From positions 1 through 64,000 of the forward strand of contig CAJHZI010000608.1 of the NCBI GenBank assembly GCA_905160935.1: a stretch of DNA of 64,000 nucleotides, given 5' to 3'. The stretch comes from Enchytraeus crypticus. Taxonomy: Eukaryota; Annelida; Clitellata; Enchytraeida; Enchytraeidae. The notes under the pieces were generated by a model that worked only from the letters and a program-made list of their open reading frames with translations, was not told the origin of the DNA and searched no databases. Positions 1-15,500 of the stretch are shown here, piece by piece. The translations under genes and the position numbers were made by a program. Every line of letters begins with the position of its first letter. Position 1 is the stretch's first letter.

Positions 1-87
1 TTCGATTTGTCAACGCGTGTTAAATTTTGATAAAATTTTGTAAATTTCGCTGCCCAAAAATTAGTGTTTTTTAAAAGGTTTGTAATC

Positions 88-335
88 TCTCTCTCGATTC
101 ACTGCCTACTGGCAGGTCCATGGTATATAACGCCTCAACCCATCTCCATCTTCCGTTGTTCTCTTCATATACACTTACAAGTGGATCTTTAAATCTTCTA
201 ACATTTCTCTTGATATGCTATTATTCTTTGGGGTATTCTGCGTATGATGAGTTGGGCGTGTTGGGCCTTCTTAGCTTCGATAAACATTAAGTGGGCAGGG
301 ACTTCATTCCCTGATACTGAACCCTATCGTGTTTG
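88..335 (-). mobile_element. Short non-autonomous retroelement, family B
   Basis: Read on the minus strand: a body module of about 140 bp (GAATGAAGTCCCTGCCCAC ... TAATAGCATATC), then the 3' end ATACCATGGACC, stem-loop CTGCCAGTAGGCAG and a (GA)n tail. Too short to code. The 3' end equals that of the LINE at 18112. Confidence 0.75.
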
Positions 336-1933
336 TAATAACAATTCGTAAAATAATAACTCTGGCCCCGCAATACTGTGTAAAATGCTTTGATTTCGAG
401 AATTCGCACTAAATTAGTACTACAGATGACTGAATATATATTGTCAAATTGCAGAGGTTTTAGAATATTTCATCTGAGTTGTAGCTTCAGTGTCGCCGGT
501 TTGAACAATAGGCCCTAAGTCTATAATTTGCTGGTGGCCACCGGATCTTTACTTTAACGAAGAATATAGAGCAAGTAAGATATAGTCTTGGTTAAGTTAA
601 GGATTAAAATTAGTTATATCTTGTATTTAGTGTATATAATGTAGTGTATATAAAGAATTGTGCCCATGTCTGAATTAGCTAATTGACAATTTTCTGTTAT
701 GTATCATTGGTTAGTAGTTATTCGTAAGAACGTAGCTTTTCTCTCTCTCAGCCTGTTGACTGCACTAATAAACTTGTACATATAGATTGTAGCAATCAAC
801 GGTTCAATGCAATTTATCTTGTTTCTATGAAGCGTGTTAATGCCAGTTTAAAAAAAATTTAAATTTATTATGTCATGCGTCATGATGGTAGGTAACTACC
901 AATAGTAGGCCTACATGTAAGATATTTTAATGTAATTAATTTGAAGACGGACTACCATACTTTCGTAGAATTCTACTGGGTAACTATATTACTTTAAGTG
1001 ATTCAATATGTTAATTATGAAGTGCCTTCTGTTCTGAACTGCAGCTCAAACCTTCGTTAACAGGAACTCTTGCGATATTACGAGGCTATAACAATAAAAA
1101 ATATATTACAATAAAATATTACAGTGAAATAGCCATCGTTTCTTTATACTATACATCTTTAATTGTTCTATGGAATCAGTGTATCCCAACTGATTGGACT
1201 TGAGCAAGTTAACCAAGTTCTGAACAAGTGTGTCCAAGATAATTGGGCCTCTAAGCAAGTGGACCTCCATGGTTCAAGCAACTTGTGCACCTTAGACGAC
1301 TAAACTCCTAAATGGACTCCTAAAGTCTAAACAACTGTTGTACCTTAGAATGCTAAACCTCTAAAACCTCTAAGGTCTACACAACTAGTGTACCTTAGAA
1401 TACTAAACCTTTAATTGGACCCCTAAGGTCTAAAAAAATAATGTACATTAGCATACTAAACCTTTCAGGTCTAAACATCTAATGTACCTTCTTAGAAAAT
1501 TAGCCTTAACTTCTAAGTTGACCTCTCCTTCGTAGTGCTTTATGTCATTGCGGCTATGGGTTTATGCGACTACTAATTTGCTGTAGAGGTGTTTTCATGT
1601 TTTGCTATTTAGTTAGCGCGTTTGGTTATTTCACTGTAATTGTTTAATTAAATAGGCTTCTGGCATTAGCTAGAGGCCTGAAAGTTAAACTTGCCCCTGT
1701 TGATTACCAATACCTTTCTTAATTAATTATATTTTTTATTAATAGAGAACAGACCTACTGAAGCTTCGTGAGCCAGTAAAAGCAGATTAACGCGATGAAA
1801 AAGAAAGGTGATACCAGCCATATATATAAATGCTAAATGCGATTTCGTTTAGCAGGATAGCAAATTACAAGGATGTTTGCACAACGATGTATTGATTTAG
1901 AAACCTAAACGAAAAAAAGTGCATTTAGTCTAA
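336..1933. other. Non-coding, no gene seen
   Basis: No frame with family resemblance. Holds only the tandem repeat at 1277-1497. Confidence 0.6.
1277..1497. repeat. Degenerate tandem repeat, about 50-75 bp units
   Basis: Four diverged copies around GTACCTTAGAATACTAAACC and CCTAAGGTCTAAACAACTA. No coding potential. Confidence 0.7.
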
Positions 1934-2072
1934 CTGGCTGGAGCCAGTGGCGAAGTCGGTATGATACTCGACCGCGGATCAGTAGGTGCGGGGTTCAAAT
2001 CCTGGGCTCGCCCGTCACTGACATCACTTTCGAGTGAGGAAACTGACGTTAACCTTAGCTTTACCAGCTTTT
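1934..2072 (+). mobile_element. tRNA-derived SINE (family A)
   Basis: About 140-bp unit with a pol III A box (TGGCGAAGTCGG), B box (GGGTTCAAATCC), a GAGTGAGGAAACTGACGTTAA tail motif and a final CTTTACCAGCTTTT. Complete copy in the intergenic region. Confidence 0.92.
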
Positions 2073-2383
2073 AAACCATCTTTGTTGGTAACAGATATCT
2101 AGCAACGAACACAGTTCACGCATGTAGCTATTTAGTAATAATTAGAAAAATAGTCATAAACTAAATTTAACTACGATACAAAAATAAAACTAATTTCATT
2201 GCACTTAGAAGGACGGTATAGGCTGTACTTCTGTAATTTAAAAATGCGATCATCTGCATGTTAACATATTAAGCAACTATTCAAAACCTCCGTTACACTA
2301 TTCCTTAATTATTCCTAATATTTAGTTAAGTTATAATATCGTCATTATTATTATTCAATGTTATTTTATATGGGGAGGGATTT

Positions 2384-2510
2384 AGTGCTGTCTGTTTAGC
2401 TGCGCGTCCACTGAACGAAGTTAAGTTACGTCGAGCTCGATTAGTACATGGCTGGGTGACCACTTTTGTTGACAGCTTTGAATGAAAAAAAATTCCATAG
2501 GTCCCCAGAG
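2384..2510 (+). mobile_element. 5S rRNA-derived SINE
   Basis: Contains 5S-gene internal promoter-like blocks: AAGTTAAGTTACGTCG (box A region) and TTAGTACATGGCTGGGTGACC (box C region). They are followed by a tail, TTGACAGCTTTGAATGAAAA, that is not part of 5S and is shared with 16962-17090. Confidence 0.75.
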
Positions 2511-5500
2511 CACAGGTTCAACGTACAAAACTCAGAACGTGCTCAACCGAACTGACTCGAACATTGTCAGCAAAACAGAACCCGAGAGTCGGCCGAATTA
2601 TATTTAAAAAAATCTTGGCCAGGCCATCGTTTCAACAGCCACGATACAGAACGATTGCGACATAAGCAAAAAATGTTATTCTGTGCCATGCATTATTTGC
2701 TGTGATTCTGACTAGGTTACAAAACGCTTCTGGTGTACCTATAAGTGGAGGCCATTCTCCGGCCTACTTAGATCAACAAATCGATTTAATACAAAGCTTT
2801 TTACAAATTTTGATTTAGTTTTCAGCTTAAAAATATGGTTTCTGAAGTGATTTATAGTTGTCAATCTCAGTTTATGCCTAGTCGACCTTTACGATAAGTG
2901 TAGTTTACGGTTTGTCAATTCTATAGTGACCCAGGACACAACACGGGCAAGTAATCTTATAACCAACGGATACATGATTGTATTTACTTGTTTTAAATTT
3001 ACATTTTAAATTTAAATTACTTAACTGAAAAATGCCGACATTTAAATCATACATTCTCTTTAATATTCAACGGACACAAATATAATAAATATTGTTTTTG
3101 AAATGTTTAAGGAAAAATCAAATGTAACTACAATTATGAACAAAGCACAAGTTAATAAGCAAAGAAGACATTGACATGTAAACGCCATAAAGTAAATACC
3201 TATAGCGCATAAATTAGTATTCCATCTGTTTGAGAAACAAGCCGCCAATAAAAGATTTGCATATAGTTGTTCTTACATGTACCATGTAATGCAAAAGTAA
3301 GCAACGAAGACCCTAACCCAGCTGCTTTTATCGCATTGCATGCAATTTCTCACATATTTAAAGCACTTGTGAGACCGGTAACGGGTCGCAATTTTAATCT
3401 CAATACCAGTTGCTATAGGCCTATATAAGTCCCATTGTGATCACTAGAATTGATTACAAAGAAGAATTAAAATAATCTTAGATTGCATACAATAATAAAC
3501 ATACTATTTCATAATATTTTAATGCACTCATCGCAGCCCCAATCTTATCCATTAGCTTTGTTACACAACCTGCGAAATGATATTTAGAGATCTTCAAATT
3601 TTTCAAACGTTTACGGTATTCTTACTTTTTCTAAACTGCCTTTTACCTGACCTATTCTCCTTCAGTTCTCATCTGAAGAGTTAGATACCTCCTTATGGGT
3701 CTCGGAAAATTGAAAACAGAAATCTAAAACCAGAACACGCCTTGCTGGCAATGACTAACTTTAACGCAATGATCTAAAACCAATCAAGCAATCTTATATA
3801 TTCCAGCAAGACGTTCCATTCTTTGACGAGACAAACTGCTGCTACGAATCTAAGCCTTGGTCGCCATTGTCACACTGCGATTAGCAATGTGTATCACGAA
3901 CAAATGAACACTAGATAGCAAGCGAAGAGAGACCAGACAATAGGCTACGAGAAACTTGAGCTCCTACAGTTGAAAAGTCACATGTAAATTGAAAATAGTT
4001 ACTTATTCTAAATACGAGATAATTAGCGTCAATTTCCTATTCTGCGATCAATAAATGAAAAAGTAAAATTGCTTAATAATTAATATCAATATGACATCAA
4101 GTTTATAGTGCAATTTATAATGATTCTCACAGCGATACATCCTTTTGGTTTGCCTAATAAAGAGAAAGAAGACAGGTGGTCATGTTTATCAGCAGATACA
4201 ACACAATTCTTTGCATATTTACCACCCCACATTTATAATCTAGAATATTCAAAAAAAAACTATTACTCTGATTTTGCATACATACTACTAGTCAAAATAA
4301 ACTAATACATTATTCAATTAATGTACAATTAATTAATTTAATTAATACAATTAATTTAATTAGAGCTACAAGTGTCCATTTGATAAAGTTCAGCACAAAA
4401 ATGCAAAACTAGAGTCGCAACATAGCTCCAACATGGCAGAAGTACGTTTAAAATTCTTTGGTCGCAATGAGGAACTTGACCAGTTTAATGTCCCTGTACA
4501 ATCGTATTAGCGGCAACAAGTATGAGTAGCAGCGACACGTCAAAAGTACGATTAACGGCACAGAGTAGCATTCTCAGTGGCTTTAACATAATTGATAAAT
4601 ATACCAACAGCATCAACCAAGTTATGACTTGGAATCATATTCATATGTACCAACAACAAACCAAACAATCGAATAATTAAATTGCTGCAGTAAGTGGAAC
4701 AAATCACAAAGTTTTATCGCCAATTATAGCATCACCGCGTTCTTTTTTAAGCATTAACCCATCTAAGTGAAGTCTCTAAATCTAGTGTAACAAATCTCTA
4801 ACTATATTAATTAGTGATGAAAATGAATCTGAAAGGTTACAACATAAGAAAAGCATATAGCGAAAGAATATTACCATTTGCATCATAGAACGACATCATC
4901 GACAACCAGATGAAACTGGTATAATGTTCTACCATCATCAGTAAACCTTGAAAAAAGAATAAACACTAACGACAAAAATCATGGATACCTCTTCTCATAT
5001 ACTGTATACAGCATGGACGTTAAATAGCGCATATATTACAGATTCTTAACGATTTTTCAGGCACATAAATACACGTGTTCATGCACATAGATAAAAGCAA
5101 CATGTGTTCTAGTGTTCCTGTGAAATCGTGCAATATGATTACCCAGCATACGATTTAGAATACATCCGACATAATGTACCTTTTCTTTTACAAGGAAGAC
5201 ATCATGACTGCAGACAAGAGCAGAACATGACTGCAGAACAAGAGCAGAACAATTCAGCATGATGATTTGACACACAGAATTGTTGCTAGTGTTAACAGTC
5301 TTGTATATCACAAAGTATCTAAAATCTCCTCACTCATACAATTACTGCATATATTTTAAAACCAATTCTGTCCTAGACGGTTCAAAACGATGTTAAATCA
5401 GCAATCTTTCACAAATGTTAACCATGTTAAGTGACTGATACAAGAGAATGTCTAAAATCCTCTTCGCATATTCTAGATTAAAATTTCAGTGAAAATTATT

Positions 5501-6516
5501 TCAGATAAATTGACTATAACACGTTTATGACACAGAGTAAGGATGTTGTAAACAGAACCATTTGCATGCGTTGTGCTGCATACACTAACTGCATATATTG
5601 AACATATTTACAGCATAATTGTACGATTAATACACGCAGGAATGGCTAAAACTTAACAAAACAAACCTCCCAGGAAAGCAAACCTGATCAAAACATTAAA
5701 TTCAAAGTGTTACGATATTGCCTACCGAAGCCCTGTTCATGACGACACTGTTTATCGATCAAATACATTACAAACATCAATTTGAATGCATATTGACAAC
5801 AACAGAAGACAAAAATACATTAAGTATGAATTTAGTGTTCTTCACTTCAATGACATATGTTAAATTAACTACGTAAATTACACTTACACGACAAAAACAC
5901 TATCCATTGTTAATGCACACAAAAATAATGAGCTAACACACATTGATAATTACAATGAGATGCTGAAATCTATATAGTAGCACATTGTTCCTCCCATTCA
6001 TGTGTATTCACAATGAACTTAAAATATAAACTACCCGTTGCTATTTCAACGGAATTGCATACCATTCATATTACTATGACAAGATGAACTACACTGATTA
6101 TCCCTTTCAATAATAAATGCTACAATGCCAAATTAAGAGCCAACGATACACAAGTGAATTAATCACAAGTATATCGACAATAGTAAGCTACATTAGATCA
6201 CAAAGACCACTCACAGGAGAGCCTCATCTAATGCTCGCTGATGTACGATTCACATCAACCTCAGCGAGAAGGGTGCGACACGCAGGCACTAAAGTTGTAA
6301 CTAGATAACTGTAGTAATTAAATCAGCATGCAATTCAACTCTTCATGCTAACCAGGGCAGCATTTCCACTAAACAATGTAGAAGAAACCCAGCAATCGCA
6401 TCCTCTGCGTGCTCTAGAGTGTGTTAGCGTTGGTTAGCATGAAATCTGAGTCCCTGCAATACCCTAATCACCACTGTAATCTAATCACCATGGATACTCG
6501 TCACTATAGAAACAGC
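2511..6516. other. Intergenic and probable Rab1 3' UTR
   Basis: Short frames here show no recognisable domain or splice-linked continuity. The Rab1 3' UTR must occupy the right-hand part, but its end could not be located. Confidence 0.6.
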
Positions 6517-9500
6517 CTAGCAACAGCCACCACCGCTAGGTTTAACTGGAGTGCTGGAGTTTATCTTTACGCTGGGCTTATCACTGCCCGCCGCGGCAGA
6601 GGCAGGTCCCATCTTGTTCTTGATCTCCGCAGCCATTGTAACGAAGGCCTGTTCAACGTTCGTAGCGCTCTTAGCACTTGTCTCTAGGAATGGTATGCGT
6701 AGTTGATCAGCGTATTCCTGCAAAATATAGATAATTAATAATAAATCAACAGTACTGATATCATGATGGATCAAGCGCTCAAACGATGAACTAAGATAAT
6801 GGTTTAAAGTAAGTCAAGAGTTGCATTATTTTAAACAGTTTTTTAAATGGATAGTAATTCTGGTAAATGTCAGGCCAAATAGACTTTTAAATACTCCACA
6901 GTATACATTAAATGATAATTCAATTACACAAAAATTAAGATAGCATAAGTTATAAATGTTAAACAGAAAATCTAAGCAGCTGAAACTTTAAAATAATAAT
7001 TTCAATACTAAAAAGGCAAAATAATCATAGCAATATCATAACAGAAACATACTAATAGAATTAGGGGTGTACTGGATTTGATTCAAATCCGTCGGAACCA
7101 GATTTCAAACACAAATCTGGCCGGAACCGGATTTGACCTAGTTATAATAGTTATATTAGAAAACTATATAAAGCCAATGTTAAAGTCAGTTTCATCTCTC
7201 GAAAGCGATATCAGTGACATACGAGCCCAGGATTTGAACCCCACACAAACTGATTTGCAGTGGGAAGTCATCATAATCCATCAGTCGTGATTTTTGAGAT
7301 ATCTGGTCTAGAAAGACCAAACTTCTGACTTGTTAAAGACTGTTAATGCTGACACATAGAAATGGCTATAAACAATATATAACCTAAAAGCTTAACCCTA
7401 GTCAAAAGAGTAATTTTAACAACTTGTATGTAAGTCATTAAAAAATTAACTTCTAGTTTCAAACAACTCAAAATTTAAATACGACAATTTAAAAATAGAA
7501 AACACTCAACAATTATAAAATAAAAAACATCTGCTCAGTTAACAAAAGAAAAGTAAACATACCAGTAATAGAACTACTTAATATCTAAAATTAATATAAA
7601 CCGTATTGTGAATAAAGCTAGCATGCATTTTATTTACTAGTTACTATTTGAGTAAAATTTCATTTAAAAAGTACAAGCAAATCAACTACATAGGTTCACA
7701 AAACTTCAGCTCAATAGACATGGTTCATTTCACTGAAATTAAATCATACCCATACAGCATGCAGATAAATGAGCTTGTAATAACCTTAGCCGTTGTGTAG
7801 TCGACAACTTTCTTTGTTGTTAGGTCACTCTTGTTTCCTACGAGAAGCTTGTTGACACTCTCACTAGCATAGCGATCTATCTCCTGCAGCCACTGCTTTA
7901 CATTGTTGAAAGACTCCTAGCCAACAATCAATCAGTCAATCAATCAATCAGTCAATCGAATCAATCAATCTATCAATAATTCAAACAATTTAGCTCTAGT
8001 AGGCACTTCTTTAAATAGCTGAATGACTCATAGTTGTCAAACAACTATGTATAGGCTGATCTGCTCGAATGAGTATCTTACCAACTTCGCCACTGGCTGG
8101 AGCCAGTGGCGAAGTTGGTAAGATACTCGACCGCGGATCAGTGTGTGCGGGGTTCAAATCCTGGGCTCTCCCGTCACTGACATCGCTTTCGAGTGAGGAA
8201 ACTGACGTTAAATGACGTTAACCTTAGCTTTAGCTTTATCTAACATTCACTCAGATTTGGGCATATGATGCCCATAATAGTATCATTTGGAAACGGGTAC
8301 TGATCAAGGACACACGAGCTTCAATACCACGTGCCTAAACTGATCAATTATAAATTAGCTTAATGCTATTGGTCTTAGGCCATTAACACCCAGAAATATT
8401 CAAGGATAGTTTATTTCCTTCATTTACACTCTTTGGGAACGTGGAAATGTAAAATTAATTAACCTTCTCCTTAGAAATTGTTTCGTATTAAGGAAAAAAA
8501 TGCTTTTTTAAATACGATTTTTAGTGGATTAAAGATTTATTCCTTTTTTCTAAAAGCCACAGGTCTACCTGTTCGGTCACATCGTAGACAATGATGATAC
8601 CATGAGCTCCTCGGTAGTAGCTGGAAGTGATTGTACGAAATCTCTCCTGTCCTGCTGTGTCCCACTAAATCAATCAGCAAACAACTGATTAATCAGTTAT
8701 TTAAATGGACAACCAAAATATAATATCAATATTTAAGTAAACACAGTCAAATACACATCAAGAAATAAAACTACACAACTAGAGATCATGAATCTTACAA
8801 AAAATTGATGACAATCGTCACACTTTCTTATTCTGCCAATTAAATCCTTACTATTATTATGTTACATGATTGCTGTTGTTATTATTAATAACACTGGCTG
8901 GAGCCACTGGCGATGTCAGTAAGACACTCGACCATGGGTCAGTAGATGCGGGGTTCAAATCCTGGGCTAGCCCGTCACTGACATCGCGTTCTCGTGTTTG
9001 AGTGAGGAAACAGACGTTATCCTTAGATTTTTTATTCTGAAATTTATTATTATTAATTACTATTACAAAACTGTTACAATGCTGCCATACTGTACAATGT
9101 CAGCTGCATCAAAACATAGACTGATGTAACTTTTAAATATTTCTATTGCAATACATCATTGACAATCGATTCAATATAATTATTAAATGGTAATTAAAAA
9201 GTAAGATTATGAAAATCAGAAACATATATTAATGAATAAATACTCACAATCTGCAGTTTTATCGTTTTACCATCCAGTTCTATGGTTCGAATTTTCTGAA
9301 ACGTAATTATTACAATTATCCAAAAATTAAACAGAAACACTGAATTGGAAAATACGAAATTGCCTAACAATCAGTATTTTTTTTAAAATTTCTGAACTTG
9401 TGTAAAATACACTATCCAAAAGAAGAATACAATAAACTTCAAGAAGAAAGTATAACAGGTCGAATGTATGGGCAACAAATATTATACAGAGAATTTAATT

Positions 9501-12500
9501 TACAACGCTACACGTGTTAAATAAACGGCTACAGGTGTTAAATAAACGACAGGGTAACGCAATTGGAAACTAAATGCAACTAACAGAAAAAAAATGTATT
9601 ATCTAAATTAGATTAGCAAAACTTTTATCTAGGTTTCAACAACTTAGCCTAACAATATTATCATGCACTACTGATGATTGGTAGAGACAAAATAGGCCTA
9701 TGTAGCGATATAGTATAGGCCTATGTAGTACTATAATATAGGCCGATGTAGCGTTATAATACAGGCCTTCGTGCGCTATAATCTAGGCCTACGAAAACCC
9801 TAATATATATTAATAGCCATACACAATACACATCACTTTACAGCAATACATAAAACTTTTTCAATCAGCAGATAAAATGTACATATTCTATTCCTGTTAC
9901 TGGTTTTCTTACATTATATGAAGTGCACTCCATAACAAATAAACAAATAAAACAAATTAAAAAATAAAACAAATTAAAAATTAGATCTGATGCTCAACAA
10001 CTGAATGCTAAATCATATGTCGCTAATAGCCTAATAATAATATATTAGTATTTAGCTAATAACATATTAGTATAAGGAACAAAGAAAATACTTACAAAAT
10101 CAACTCCGATAGTACTAATATAACTTTCTGTGTACGTATCATCCTATGAACAATTACAGACAGACACGTACAGTCATATATTAGAAACAAAACAGATATT
10201 TGGTAAAGCTGGTAAAGCTAAGGTTAACGTCAGTTTCCTCACTCGAAAGCGATGTCAGTGACGGGCGAGCCCAGGATTTGAACCCGCACCTACTGATCCG
10301 CGGTCGAGTATCTTACCGACTTCGCCACTGGCTCCAGCCAGTGGCGAAGTCGGTAAGATACTCGACCGACTCGAGTCGGTAAGATAGTCGGTAAAAACAA
10401 TTTGAAAAAACAATATCCCTTTAAAACGTTTTGAGCAGCATATGCATATATTACATATAGTTACCAGTAAAAATATTTCTAGCTTGACAGTGTTTTAATA
10501 GTGAAACTTGAATAAAATAAAACCTCATTGATCATCCCTTTCAACACGTCTTTCCCATCATTTTTTGGTGCTTAATTTTGTAGTGTACAAGACCATCACT
10601 GGCATCATTTTTGAAAGTGGAAATTGATATAACAAAATTAAAAATATATAGAGGAATATACTATAAATATAACCACATCCATCTATAACTAGAAAATAGT
10701 ATCAGACTCTATCTGAAAAAGGCCAATTAAATACAATCACAGATCACTGAAGCATGTGGCCAATGACTCAGATTGAAGAAATACATAATCAATATATATA
10801 TACTAGGCTGATGTAGCAGCATTTTGTGCAGTAGTTGACACATTATCTACTGCATACACTTGCAGCACTGTACCATAGGCATGCTCAATGAAGTAAATAC
10901 AAAAGAGGCTTGCACCAGTGCATCTATAGGAAAGGGTTGCAAGTGTCATGTATCCTCTGAAAAATGGCATATTGTATTTCAACACTGAAATACTATATCT
11001 ACAGTATTTACACATTAAAATATTATATTTGCTGTATTTCAAAAAGGTAATTGCTGATAATAATATAGTTGTAAATAATTCTATATTTATAGTAATTTAA
11101 ACTGAACTATATCTGTTGTATTTCAACATTGAAGTTCTGCCTTAAAAGTGCTCGTTACAATCAATTGGAATAGGTATGAAAAGGAGATACAATTCAATTG
11201 CAATATACACGCACACGCTCAATAGGAACGTGTATAGAGTCAACAATGACACAAAAGTTTATCAGATTTAGACAATCAATCGACACAAGCAACAAAAAAT
11301 ATAAAAAATAACTTCAGTGTACAAATACGAATGAAGAGCCATCTACAAGATATGTAGACTACTATCGGTTAATGGCATAACATTTAAGTAAACTAAGTCA
11401 TCATCACTTTAGGATATTAACTGTGCATTACACATTAAGAATTACAGGTTAAAAGTGGTGTACGTACAAATAGCAAACTGAAACAAATAATAAGTCTTTC
11501 TATTTTCAGAATTTAAAAATTTGTCTAATATATATTCTACTGAGCACCTATATTTAGAAATTAATTTTGGAACACAACCTCAGTTCAAGATTACACCATT
11601 TGATAAAAAAGCTGGTAAAGCTAATGTTAAAGTCAGTTTCCTCACTCAAAAGAGATGTCAGTGACGAGCGAGCCCAGGATTTAAACCTCGCTCATACTGA
11701 TCCGCGATCAATTATCATTTGAAGTAATCAGAAAGTATTTTACAAAAATCACAGCTTCTTCAAATCACTTCCACACATAATTTTCATCTAAATGGCATCT
11801 AAGGACTGATCATTGTCCAACAGACAAGACAGACTACATTAGAGAAAATCTTGTAAGCTTTGATCCGAATATGCAAGCAGTCTCATCCCACTCTTTAATT
11901 ATAATAATAATAATAATAATAAAGGTTTAACGTCTGTTTCCTCATACAAGGATGATGTCAGGGACATCAACCCATCACATGTCACTACAAATCGATTCAC
12001 CCCAAACAATCTGAAAAAACACGTGCTGAAGAGAAATAAAAGATTCTAAACAGTGCCAGTCCGGTGATAAAAAAAATAGTCAGGCAAGATTAAATAAAAT
12101 CTATGGAGGGAAGATATGTGTTTTCAACTTACAATGGAAAGTGAAAGTAGTAGAACATGAGCGAAGATCAGGAGGCAGAGAGTTCCAAACAGTAGGAGCG
12201 GAGAAAGAAAATGAACGTCTACCTAACGAAGTGAGAATATTAGGAATTTTGAGCAGTTTGGAATCGGAAGAACGAACCTTACGAGAAGGTTGATATTGGA
12301 TTAGGAGATCAGAAAGGTAAGAAGGTTTACCAAAAAGGAGTGTTTTGAAAGTTAAAAGAGCAATTTTATACTTAATTCTTTGAACTACAGGAAGCCAATG
12401 AAGGTTTTTAAGCAAGGAACTAGAGGTGGCCTGAAGACTCGAGGATCGACAGACAACACGTGCTAGAGTATTTTGAACGTGTGGCAAACGCATGAGAGAA

Positions 12501-15500
12501 GAAGGTAAACCATATAGCAATGAATTGCAGTAGTCAAGTTTAGAATGAACTATTGAGTTGGCAAGAATTATGGATGAATTTTTATCAAGAGATGACCGTA
12601 TCTGTCTGATTTGACGAATCTAGAAGAAAGATGAACGACAGACAGATGAGATATGGGTGAGATATGAGATTTAAAATCAAGATTTTCATCAAACATAACA
12701 CCAAGGCTTTTAGCCTTGGGAGTAGGAGTGAGAGCAAGATTTTGAAAATAGATGGAGGAATTGGAAATTTTGGTTCTAGGCTGAGGAGTGCCGATTAAAA
12801 GAGATTCGGTTCTAGAGGGGATGACAGAGAGACGATTACTGCAAAACCATGAATACACTTTGTCAAGAACAGATGAAAGGTGTTGCAATTTCAAGTCAAA
12901 ATCTGAGCTAGAAAATGAGATGTACAGCTGAGTATCATCAGAATAGAAATGAAATTTTATTGAAGCATTGTCTAAAACATAACTGAGCGGGTAGTGTAGA
13001 GGAAAAAAAGTAAAGGTCCAAGTACAGATCCTTGGGGACACACCACGAAGAAGAGGTAGTTCAGGGGAGCGTTCATTGTCTACAATAACAGATTGAGTGT
13101 GACCAGAAAGATAAGAGGAGATCAGAGAGAAAGCGGAATCAGAGATACCAAAGCACGTTTTAAGTCTACTGGTAAGAATGTTATGATCGATGGTGTCGAA
13201 GGCAGCCGAAAGATCAAGAAGTACAAGGGCTGATACCTCTTGAGAGTTTAAGGCTAAGCAAAGGTCATAATGAATGCTGAGTAAGGCAGTTTCAGTGGAG
13301 TGAAGCTTTCAATATGCAGATTGGAAACAAGATAGAGAAGGAAAAGATTTGAGATGGCTGCATAAGCGATTGTAGATTATTTTTTCTAAGATTTTGGAAA
13401 TGAAATTTAAGTTGGAAATGGGACGATAGCTAGAAAGATCATCTTTAGGAAGTGATTGCTTTTTAAACAGAGGAGAAACAACAGCATTTTAAAAAGTAGA
13501 TGGAAAAATTCCTTAAGAAAGTGAAAGATTAACAAGATGGGTAATTGGAGGTAGGAGGGCATCAATGCAAGATTTAAGTAGTTTTGTTGGAATGGCATCT
13601 AGCGAGCAAGATGAGTCAGTAGAGCAGAATATTAGATGACGGATTTCTTCAAGAGAAGTAGGTTTAAAATTTAACAGCAGAGTAGGATTTGGCATAGACG
13701 GATTTGAAATAGTCTCAGGACAGGGAGGAATAGAAAAACAGAGTCTGGTAATTTTGTCATCAAAGAAATTAAGAAAATTGCTGGCAAGAGTTGATGGAGA
13801 ATTGGAATTTGGAAGAGACTTAGGGATAGTGCGACCAAGCAGTGAATCAAGGGTTCCCCAAAGTTTTTTGGGGCAGTTTTGATTCTGCAAGATCAAGTCC
13901 TTAAAGTAAGAACTCTTGGAGGAGGAGATCATATGATCAACTAACTTACGTTGTTTAACGTAGTTGGCCTTGATCGTGGGGTTTTGCATTTCAGGAGGAT
14001 TTTTCTTATCTCTCCTATATTTTGATTCTAGTTTGGAACCTAAGGATTTTCGTACGAGAACTTCATCAGAAATAAAGGGTTTCCTCGGGTTGGAGCAACA
14101 AGAAATAGTTAAGAGAGGAGCGTGCTTGTCTAATAAAGACGAAAGCACAGAGTGAAATTGTTGTGTAAAATTAGCAACAGTTGAAGTTGGACAGGAATAT
14201 AGTGAAGAAGCCATAATATCGGCAGAAAACGAAGAAATATTGATGGAGGAGAGTTTACAATAGCTTTTAATAGTTCTAGAAGAAAAGGAGTTAATGACCA
14301 CAGGCAATTTGCAGAAAATTGCACTGTGATCAGACAATGACAACTCTGAGACTCCGAAGTCAATCAACTTGGTCATGTCACGGGTAATTAACAGATCAAG
14401 GATGTGACCAGAGGTATGGGTAGGAGAAGAAATATGCTGCTTGAGGCCAAAAGACTCGAGTGTAGTAGAAAGAGCTGAAGAATAGTGATCGATATGTGAG
14501 TCAATATGTATATTGAAATCATCCATAATGATAAGATCAGATGGTAAAGAGGCAATATCCTCAAGAAGTGATATTATATTTGAATTAAGGGTTCCAACTG
14601 ACTCCATTGGCCGAAATCAAATTATGCTGGATGATATATATTTTGTCATTGATGGAATTTATTATAATATATTTTTTCATTAATGGAATTTATTATTATA
14701 CAAAGGCATGAAGTGAATATATCTTCTCTCTTCAGTGCACTGGCAAGCGGCAGGTTCAAGGTACATATTCATACTCAAAGTCTGCTTTCTCGCTCCATAA
14801 GAGTACTACTTAGATCAACAAGTTAATCCCTGCACAAAATCTATGCCCTATCCATACCTTATGTAGCTTATAGCTTGGGAAAATATATATGATTATGCAA
14901 TCACAATAGCTTTGCTATTTTTTTACCTTCACCTTTTTATATGTTTATCATGTCATAATAAACAGCATATACAGTGCTCATACATAGCAAGAAACTAAAC
15001 AAATAATCAAGACAAATATAGTTACCAAAAAAAGCCTAAATTCTGTGAGAGAGAGAGAGAGAGAGAGAGACAACTATGTTTATTGAAGTACACATACACG
15101 TATGAGGTAATACAATAATAATCAAATAATAATAATCAAATAAATAATAAAAATCAATAATAATCAAATTAATTAAATTTTAATTAAATCAAATTAATTA
15201 AATTAATGAATTAATAATCAAATTAATTTATGGAATTGTCAACACAATACATTTAAAACAAACTCTCAACTTACAGCAAATCTAAGAAGTAGGCATGATT
15301 TGCCGACACCAGAGTCACCAATCAGTAGAAGTTTGAACAAGTAGTCACTGTAATATATACACAAAAATATCATAGAACAAGATGAAAAGCATCTATAGCC
15401 AGGGGCGGATCCAGGAATTTGTTAAGGGGGGGCCTGAACTTCTTTTTAAGAGTGCACACATTTTTTGGTTACTTCAGGACATTTGACGCAACCAGACAAA

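Noticed and set aside
6421..6687. Plus-strand 88-codon frame opposite Rab1 exon 7
   Set aside because: Shadow frame of the Rab1 last exon.
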